The notes under the pieces are model-generated. The model was not told the DNA's origin and did not search any database. It was given only the letters and a program-made list of their open reading frames with translations. Source: Clostridiales bacterium (GTDB taxonomy: Bacteria; Bacillota; Clostridia; Lachnospirales; WQUN01). Taken from it: a DNA stretch of 11,740 nt. The translations under genes and the position numbers were made by a program. This document shows positions 6,830-11,740 of the stretch, piece by piece. The stretch's first letter is position 1; every line of letters begins with the position of its first letter. The stretch spans positions 1-11,740 of the forward strand of contig JAISZF010000008.1 in assembly GCA_031269415.1 (NCBI GenBank), read 5' to 3'.

Positions 6830-7786
6830 ATGAAGAAGAGAAATTGGAAAGGACGCTTTGCGGGTGTGTTGACCATTGCTTTATCAATGGTTATGGCAGT
6901 ATCCGTATACGCCAGAGTTTTTCCTGACACAAGCGGTCACTGGGCTCAATCGTACATAGACAAATGGTCAAACGCCGGTTTGGTCGTCGGTTATGAAGAC
7001 GGAACCTTTCGGCCAGAGGCCAACATAAAGAAAGCGGAATTCGCGTCCGTATTAAATCAGTACTTCAAATATACGGCTGCCGCTCCTAATACATTTTCTG
7101 ATGTTTCATCCGGCGCTTGGTACGCGAATATTATCCAGAAACTTGTTGCGGCGGGCGTTATCTCACCTGATTCCAGCAACAGGATATATCCCGAGAGTTA
7201 TCTGACTCGCGGCGAATTATTAGTCATGATCGCGAAGGCTTTTGGTATTGCCCCTGTGGCCGGAAATACGACATTTTTAGACGACGCGTCTATCAGCGCC
7301 GGTTTGAAGCCGTATGTTAAAGCATTGCAGGTTAAGGGATTGATCGCGGGCTATGCCGTAACCGGCGGTTACGAGATACGCGTGGGCAATCTCCTGACAA
7401 GGGCTGAAATGCTTACAGTTTGGGATAAAGCCAGCGGCGGTTCGGTTACCCCGACAGTAACGCCCGTGCCGTCTTCTCCTGACGGATGGGTTGCTCCGTT
7501 AACCCCCGGTCGCAGCAGCAGCGGCGGAGGACTTGCGCCTGCGCCTATTCCGGATTCTGAGTACGAAGCTGAAGTGCAAGTATATGCCACAATGGCTGAC
7601 GGTTATGATTTCACGCTCATTATGGTTGAGATAACCGACGCAAAGGGTTTGAAAGTCGTGTCGGATGAATTTAAAGTCATCGCGGGCGGTAAAGAGTACG
7701 CCTTGGAGAGTCAGGCCGACGGCACGTATAGAGGATTTTTGGATGATATATTCACGGCGGATCAGATTCAAGTCGTTTTAGATTGA
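6830..7786 (+). CDS. Secreted S-layer-homology (SLH) domain surface protein
   Basis: A 318-residue exported protein. Residues 1-29 form a signal peptide: basic KKRNWKGR, a hydrophobic core, and probable cleavage after VYA. Three SLH domains follow: about 30-79 (FPDTSGHWAQ, GYEDGTFRPEA, KAEFA), 89-138 (FSDVSSGAWYA, YLTRGELLVMIAKAF) and 149-199 (FLDDASISAGLK, LLTRAEMLTVWDKA). In this family SLH triplets bind pyruvylated cell-wall polysaccharide non-covalently. A Thr/Pro then Ser/Gly/Pro-rich linker (204-240) leads to a short C-terminal, probably beta-rich domain (243-318) that I do not recognise. It is much shorter than a typical S-layer structural protein, so a wall-anchored adaptor or accessory protein is more likely. 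The start is ATG 6830, with the signal peptide directly after it. It shares a transcript with the next gene, 22 bases away. Confidence 0.9.
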   Translation: MKKRNWKGRFAGVLTIALSMVMAVSVYARVFPDTSGHWAQSYIDKWSNAGLVVGYEDGTFRPEANIKKAEFASVLNQYFKYTAAAPNTFSDVSSGAWYANIIQKLVAAGVISPDSSNRIYPESYLTRGELLVMIAKAFGIAPVAGNTTFLDDASISAGLKPYVKALQVKGLIAGYAVTGGYEIRVGNLLTRAEMLTVWDKASGGSVTPTVTPVPSSPDGWVAPLTPGRSSSGGGLAPAPIPDSEYEAEVQVYATMADGYDFTLIMVEITDAKGLKVVSDEFKVIAGGKEYALESQADGTYRGFLDDIFTADQIQVVLD

Positions 7787-7808
7787 CGCGCAGCGGGAGG
7801 GTAGGAAT

Positions 7809-8225
7809 TTGAAAAAGAATTTGCGTAAGAAATCAATGCTGAATAATGCTTTAGTTAAGACCATACCGCTGTCTGTGGCGATTTCCCTGTTAACGGCGGG
7901 TACGGCGTTCGGCGCGCCGCTTAATGGCACAATTGTGGTTGATAAAGGTGATGGCACGCATTTTACCTTTAAGACAGAATGGCTTGCTACTAATCAAGAT
8001 TACCGTGCGAAAGTGTTGGCTCATTTGCGGGAACTCTGGCTTAACGCTCAACCGATTTATATTGGCGATCAAGGCGGCACGCATTTTACGGATTTCAGTA
8101 AAAACGCCAGTTTTGGGCAGTCGCTTGAAGAGGTTAAAGCTGAGTCCAATGCCAATGGCGTCGTTGTAGATTTAGCGAATCCCGATGAGCTTTTGGTATT
8201 CTATGACGAGAATACTATCTATTAA
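7809..8225 (+). CDS. Small secreted protein of unknown family
   Basis: I do not recognise this 138-residue protein. Residues 1-36 look like a signal peptide: MKKNLRKKS, a hydrophobic stretch at 19-34, and probable cleavage after AFGA. The mature part (about 102 aa) has GTIVVDKGDGTHFTFK at 40-55 and PIYIGDQGGTHFTDFSK at 82-98, two copies of a D-x-GGTHFT-like motif 41 residues apart. A helical, charged stretch lies between them (62-78, QDYRAKVLAHLRELWLN). The tail is acidic (DLANPDELLVFYDENTIY). There are no cysteines and no obvious catalytic motif. The start is TTG 7809, with GGGAGGG at 7796-7802; the signal sequence fits this start. Position behind the SLH gene suggests a surface partner, but function is unknown. 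Confidence 0.75.
   Translation: MKKNLRKKSMLNNALVKTIPLSVAISLLTAGTAFGAPLNGTIVVDKGDGTHFTFKTEWLATNQDYRAKVLAHLRELWLNAQPIYIGDQGGTHFTDFSKNASFGQSLEEVKAESNANGVVVDLANPDELLVFYDENTIY
7953..8089 (+). repeat. Duplicated 14-base coding repeat (GTHFT motif)
   Basis: GGCACGCATTTTAC occurs at 7953-7966 and again at 8076-8089, 123 bases (41 codons) apart and in the same frame. Synonymous positions are also identical, which suggests a recent internal duplication or gene conversion inside the small secreted protein gene. Confidence 0.7.
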
Positions 8226-8250
8226 TACATAGAAATAGTAAAGACTAAGC

Positions 8251-8280
8251 TTGAAATATTGGTTTACGATTCTATACAAT
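8251..8280 (+). promoter_or_regulatory. Possible promoter just upstream of the terminator
   Basis: TTGAAA (8251-8256) is followed by TATACA (8273-8278, spacing 16) or TACAAT (8275-8280, spacing 18). If active, RNA would start near 8287, immediately before the hairpin-plus-T terminator at 8300-8324, and could serve the zinc-ribbon gene only by reading through it. Confidence 0.35.
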
Positions 8281-8324
8281 GCCTTCCCAAAGGCAGGGAG
8301 GGAGACTGAAAAGTCTCCCTTTTT
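8280..8324 (+). terminator. Intrinsic terminator with a preceding hairpin
   Basis: GGGAGACT (8300-8307) and AGTCTCCC (8312-8319) form a perfect 8-bp stem with a GAAA loop, followed by TTTTT (8320-8324). This is a textbook Rho-independent terminator for the SLH and small secreted protein transcript. A second hairpin, TGCCTT/AAGGCA with loop CCCA (8280-8295), sits directly upstream. Confidence 0.92.
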
Positions 8325-8345
8325 ATCTGATTAACAGAGGTGCGT

Positions 8346-9374
8346 ATGAATATATTGTCTTTCTCAAGAAGACAGCGGCAGTACTCTTCGCTCATGACAA
8401 AAAGAATCCCCTACCGCTTTACATGCTATAACTGCGGGGAAGACAGTGGCTGGCGTTATCTACTGTTTGAGGCACGGGAGTCTATAAAACAGCGGTCTCG
8501 TATTTTTGCCTACAATGTAACAGAAAGTCAACAAGAGAAAACTCAGGACAAGGCAAACGCGTTGTTAGGCCGAATGATAACCGCCCAAAAGGGCGAGGTT
8601 GAGAAAGGCATATACCGCACGGTTTCAGAGATGCTGCTCCCCGCTTTTGACGATAAGTGCCCCTTTTGTAACAAACGTCAAGCTTGGAATAAAGATAAAA
8701 ACCAACGACGGCTTGAGCCTGAAATTAATTGGGATTATATCGACGCTGAGCAGCCTGAAGCAGACAATAATGATTTCACTTCACAGCATAGTCCGATAAA
8801 GTATACCATTAAGAATGAAAATTATGATTTCTACGAGACGTTAGCCGCTCACCCCCACATTAACCTTCAAAATGTACTGTCCGTCACATCAAATGATGAA
8901 TACGATATCGTAATCGAAAAAGAATATGTGGAGGGCGAAAGGCTTTCTGAGCGTTTGAAATATAACATAACCATCGAAACGCTTAATGATTATTTATTAC
9001 AAATATGTGACATAACGGAGCATCTACAGGGATTAAGCCTGCCATTGATGTTTGAAAGCCTCGAAATGGACGATATAATTGTATGCGAAAATAACCTGCT
9101 TAAGATTACAAATTTGGAATTAATACAGCCTGAAATTGGTAGTGACGCCTCGTTAAACTTGGCGGCAAAAATGATCCGTCAAGTTCCGAGGAAAGCCGCC
9201 CGGTATTTTGACAGATTTTTGGCTAATTGCGGCGATCAATTGCCAACCATAGACGAATTACGCGCGGAGATCTTGGATATACCTAAACGTCAAAAGCGAC
9301 TGGTGCTTCAGATTGTTTTTGGTCTTTTGGTAATTTCGTTAATTTTTAGAAGAATAATAGTAAGATTTTTCTGA
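8346..9374 (+). CDS. Membrane-anchored zinc-ribbon protein with degenerate kinase-like domain
   Basis: A 342-residue protein that I cannot name. Two CxxC pairs, CYNC (27-30) and CPFC (105-108), flank a basic helical region and could form one zinc ribbon. Residues about 150-262 resemble the lobes of a Ser/Thr kinase: a hinge-like IEKEYVEGERLSERL (190-204), a helix with DITEHLQGL (222-230), MDDIIV (241-246) in the place of the catalytic-loop KPxNI segment, and KITNLELI (253-260) where DFG would be. The HRD and DFG aspartates are not visible, so an active kinase is unlikely. Residues 319-335 form one hydrophobic helix followed by RRIIVRFF, a tail anchor leaving the rest in the cytoplasm. The start is ATG 8346, with AGAGG at 8336-8340 five bases upstream; GTG 8340 overlaps that site. 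Only 21 bases separate it from the terminator before it. More AT-rich than topA by eye. Confidence 0.65.
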   Translation: MNILSFSRRQRQYSSLMTKRIPYRFTCYNCGEDSGWRYLLFEARESIKQRSRIFAYNVTESQQEKTQDKANALLGRMITAQKGEVEKGIYRTVSEMLLPAFDDKCPFCNKRQAWNKDKNQRRLEPEINWDYIDAEQPEADNNDFTSQHSPIKYTIKNENYDFYETLAAHPHINLQNVLSVTSNDEYDIVIEKEYVEGERLSERLKYNITIETLNDYLLQICDITEHLQGLSLPLMFESLEMDDIIVCENNLLKITNLELIQPEIGSDASLNLAAKMIRQVPRKAARYFDRFLANCGDQLPTIDELRAEILDIPKRQKRLVLQIVFGLLVISLIFRRIIVRFF

Positions 9375-9399
9375 GCCTTAACTACGATAAAGCGATTAA

Positions 9400-9411
9400 G
9401 TGTTATAACAC
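9400..9411. promoter_or_regulatory. 12-bp palindrome with an extended -10 element
   Basis: GTGTTATAACAC is a perfect palindrome in the 61-base gap before the glycosyltransferase gene. It contains TG-T-TATAAC (9401-9409), which matches an extended -10 box, but no good -35 box is present. It may be a promoter or operator giving the glycosyltransferase a transcript of its own. Confidence 0.3.
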
Positions 9412-9435
9412 GTTGATATGGGTGGGATATATAGA

Positions 9436-11740
9436 ATGTATAAAATTTGCGCGGTTATATTCTGTCAAGCTGATTCAAACGCCTTTGATAAAACCCTTTC
9501 GAGCCTTGAGAATTCATCCATATTTGATGAAACATATTTTCTTTTTGTTTTTAACGATTTATACAAACAATCCAGTAAGCATGGCAAGCCAATATTTGAA
9601 AAAGAAGATATGCCTCGTTCCAATATGAAATATTTGTTTACATTCACTGAGTCTTTCATTGAAGAGCTTGAACGCGCCATTACCGAATCTGGATGCGATA
9701 TAGTAGCCCCAATATTTGAGGGGGATACAATTGATCCGTATTATTTAGAATATATTTGCTACTTTTTTGATGAAAATAAAGATGAGTGCAAAGTCGTATT
9801 CGCAACTGTTGTAAAACCCGAACAGCCTGAAGAAACGGATTTTGGTGAGTTGCCGTGCGGCGGCGTAGCGGCTTTTGATAAAGACCGTAACATGCCATTG
9901 ACAGACAGGGGCTTCGCGTTTATAAGCGGCTCGTTTATTGAGGCGCTAACCGCCGGTTCGGGCGCATGGTTTTTTCCCGAGGCTGTCTATAAGATAATCA
10001 TGACGACAGGCTATTACGGAATGTTGGCAACCGTAAAATATTACGCGGAGAAGAATGTTGAATTCCCCACATTTGTACTGGAACGCTTAGCGGAGAACAG
10101 TATCGAATTATACGGTGAATTGCCGTTTTTTTTAAGGAACACGATAGAGAAGCGCCTGGACGAAGCTCTGTTGGCACCGGTTATTGGCTCGGCGCCGGAT
10201 GTTCTGAGCTTATACAAGTATATTCTTGAACAGTTTATGGATAGCAGGATTACTCCTTCTGTCGAGCTTATTAGCGTTCAAAATTATTTTGAGGATATGG
10301 AAATAAAAGGTCTGTATCATTACAGCCGCGATATAGACCCTAAAGAGGATTTTACACTGGACACGGAAGCCGAATATTACGATTTTATCATCAGGCCTGT
10401 TGAAAATACCAACGCGGACAAGCTTTGGCCTAAAGCTGAATTTTCCGCTAAGCTGAAACTTGCGGATAACAGCGTGCGGGTGACGTTTAATCAAAACGGG
10501 CAGCCTGTTTCCGAAATTATTACGCCTGAAAGCGGCAGGAATGGAAATTATGAAATCAGCCGCGTTGGGGATGATATTTGCTTTAATAAAATAGCGCCCA
10601 GATCGTTTTACAAGGTCAGTGTAATAATACCTATTTATAATGGAAGCGACTTTCTCAAAGAAGCCATTGATAGCCTAAAAGCGCAAACATTGGATTTTTT
10701 CGTGAACATTCAAATTATTCTGGTCAATGATGGCAGTGACGATTCAACCCTGGAGATATGCCGGGAATACGTAAAAAAATATCCATATAATGTTTGTTAT
10801 ATCGAACAGGACAGACAGGGAGTAAGCGCGGCAAGAAACAGCGGGTTGAGGTTAGCTATGGGAAAATATACCGCTTTCCTTGACGCGGACGACAAATTAC
10901 CTCCGCAATTTCTGGAAACCGGCGTAAAATTCTTTGAAAAACAGGGTGCAGAAGTAGACGTCGCCGCTTTCCCGATTCAGTATTTTAACCAGGGTGAAGA
11001 TACTAAGCAAACAGCCTCCGCTAACTATAGGTTCGATAAAACCAGAATTGTTGATATAAATAAAGACTTTGATTATGTACAATTCAGCGCGTGCAGCGCC
11101 GTCTTCCGCACAAGCGCGCTTGCCGGCCTGTCTTTCGACACGCGCCTGAGCTACTGCGAAGACGCGGAGTTTACTCATAAAGTATTGCTTAATAAAATGA
11201 AATACGGCGTTATAAAAGAACCAGCTTACCTTTACAGGACGGGGGGGGCCGCCACAGGCGGCAAACGTCCGGTCGCGGCTTGGAAGACCAGAAAGGGATT
11301 ATTAGGCAAATTCCTGGTTGATTACGCGTTAGCGCAACGCGGTGAAGTGTCTGAATACACGCAGTATTTGATTATCCACGAACTTCAGGATAATTTGTCA
11401 GATCAGTTTTATGATGGAGATGACGATACAGAAACAGAGGAAATTTTAAACGTCATTTCCGAAACACTCACGTATGTTGACGATGGGTTAATTAAATCAG
11501 CGAAAAGATTAAATTATTGGTTCAGATACTATCTGCTCAAGCTTAAACATGGTTTGCTTGAGTTAAGAAATATTGATGGAAAGTACGGGTTTTATTTTGG
11601 AGAAACTCTTTTCGAGAATCTCGAACCTCGCCTCAATATTTGCTCAATAGCTGAACGCGACAGCATTTTATGGATTTGGGGTTCCTTCAGTCTGCCAATG
11701 TACGATGGAATAAAATTCACCGCTGACTTTAATGGGGAGA
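9436..11740 (+). CDS. Large family-2 glycosyltransferase, two GT-A-like modules (3' end outside window)
   Basis: 768 residues are open to the window edge. The clear GT-A module begins near 393: VSVIIPIYNGSDFL (394-407), VNDGSDDST (430-438, nucleotide binding), GVSAARNSGLRLAMGKY (462-478), DADD (483-486, the metal-binding DxD) and YCEDAEF (573-579, the acceptor-side ED motif). Such enzymes move a sugar from a nucleotide donor in the cytoplasm, here probably onto a wall polysaccharide, teichoic acid or surface glycan. The N-terminal part (1-130) follows the same outline, ICAVIFCQADSNAFDKTLSSL at the start and CDIVAPIFEGDTIDPYYLE at 87-105, but lacks the DADD and AARN motifs, so it looks like a decayed GT module. 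Residues 720-768 begin a further, probably beta-rich domain. The start is ATG 9436, with GGTGGGA at 9421-9427; ATG 9418 is possible but lacks a ribosome site. Donor and acceptor are unknown. Confidence 0.88.
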   Translation, partial: MYKICAVIFCQADSNAFDKTLSSLENSSIFDETYFLFVFNDLYKQSSKHGKPIFEKEDMPRSNMKYLFTFTESFIEELERAITESGCDIVAPIFEGDTIDPYYLEYICYFFDENKDECKVVFATVVKPEQPEETDFGELPCGGVAAFDKDRNMPLTDRGFAFISGSFIEALTAGSGAWFFPEAVYKIIMTTGYYGMLATVKYYAEKNVEFPTFVLERLAENSIELYGELPFFLRNTIEKRLDEALLAPVIGSAPDVLSLYKYILEQFMDSRITPSVELISVQNYFEDMEIKGLYHYSRDIDPKEDFTLDTEAEYYDFIIRPVENTNADKLWPKAEFSAKLKLADNSVRVTFNQNGQPVSEIITPESGRNGNYEISRVGDDICFNKIAPRSFYKVSVIIPIYNGSDFLKEAIDSLKAQTLDFFVNIQIILVNDGSDDSTLEICREYVKKYPYNVCYIEQDRQGVSAARNSGLRLAMGKYTAFLDADDKLPPQFLETGVKFFEKQGAEVDVAAFPIQYFNQGEDTKQTASANYRFDKTRIVDINKDFDYVQFSACSAVFRTSALAGLSFDTRLSYCEDAEFTHKVLLNKMKYGVIKEPAYLYRTGGAATGGKRPVAAWKTRKGLLGKFLVDYALAQRGEVSEYTQYLIIHELQDNLSDQFYDGDDDTETEEILNVISETLTYVDDGLIKSAKRLNYWFRYYLLKLKHGLLELRNIDGKYGFYFGETLFENLEPRLNICSIAERDSILWIWGSFSLPMYDGIKFTADFNGE
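10126..10133 (+). repeat. T8 homopolymer in the glycosyltransferase gene
   Basis: Eight consecutive T bases encode FFL near residues 231-233. A slip here would shift the frame well before the catalytic module. Confidence 0.9.
11241..11248 (+). repeat. G8 homopolymer in the glycosyltransferase gene
   Basis: Eight consecutive G bases encode parts of TGGA at residues 602-605, after the catalytic motifs. Loss of one G would bring a TAG into frame at 11303-11305; gain of one would bring a TGA into frame at 11319-11321. The tract is in frame in this sequence. Confidence 0.9.

Noticed and set aside
6795..6833. 12-codon GTG leader frame ending in an ATGA overlap with the SLH start
   Set aside because: The purine run GGAG lies directly against the GTG, too close to act as its ribosome site, and the peptide is featureless; kept only as a note in a finding.
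9413..9898. Short open frames on both strands at the start of the glycosyltransferase gene
   Set aside because: The frame from 9436 continues open for 768 codons with glycosyltransferase motifs; the short frames are shadows.
1..11740. CRISPR arrays, insertion sequences, tRNA, attachment sites
   Set aside because: No regularly spaced repeats, transposase or integrase frames, terminal inverted repeats or tRNA-like cloverleaf were seen on either strand.

Overview
The window looks like a chromosomal segment of a Gram-positive, anaerobic, Clostridia-like member of the Bacillota (Firmicutes). The evidence is strong purine-rich Shine-Dalgarno sites, several TTG starts, sigma-A-type promoters, an S-layer-homology (SLH) surface protein, and a large 2-hydroxyacyl-CoA dehydratase activase-type ATPase typical of anaerobes. 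No genus can be named from the sequence. There is no rRNA, tRNA, CRISPR array, insertion sequence or recognisable integrase.

Left half (1-6309), housekeeping. On the minus strand lies the 5' part of a large acyl-CoA dehydratase activase-like gene. It has two ATPase modules, runs off the window, and is preceded by its own promoter set in a long near-palindrome. Next, also on the minus strand, is a ComM/YifB-type AAA+ ATPase. Divergently on the plus strand come dprA and topA, 22 bases apart. Overlapping face-to-face promoters between comM and dprA link two genes whose families act on incoming single-stranded DNA in transformation; topA relaxes negative supercoils.

Middle (6310-6829): 520 bases without a gene. 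It holds a weak GC hairpin after topA and a strong promoter with an A-tract UP-like element. A leader of about 240 nt follows, with several hairpins and three Shine-Dalgarno-like sites, and leads into the SLH gene. I could not assign the leader to a known riboswitch class.

Right half (6830-11740), cell surface. An SLH protein (318 aa) and a small secreted protein of unknown family (138 aa, two copies of a GTHFT motif) appear to form one transcript ending at a clear intrinsic terminator. Then comes a membrane-anchored protein with two CxxC zinc-ribbon-like pairs and a degenerate kinase-like domain. The last gene encodes a large family-2 glycosyltransferase that runs off the window. Its catalytic module starts near residue 393, and the N-terminal region looks like a decayed copy of the same fold. 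An 8-base G tract lies in the catalytic half. By eye this half is more AT-rich than the left, and the conserved dprA-topA neighbourhood ends abruptly. The right half is therefore the best candidate for an accessory, poorly described surface locus. A shared role for its four genes is inferred from adjacency only.
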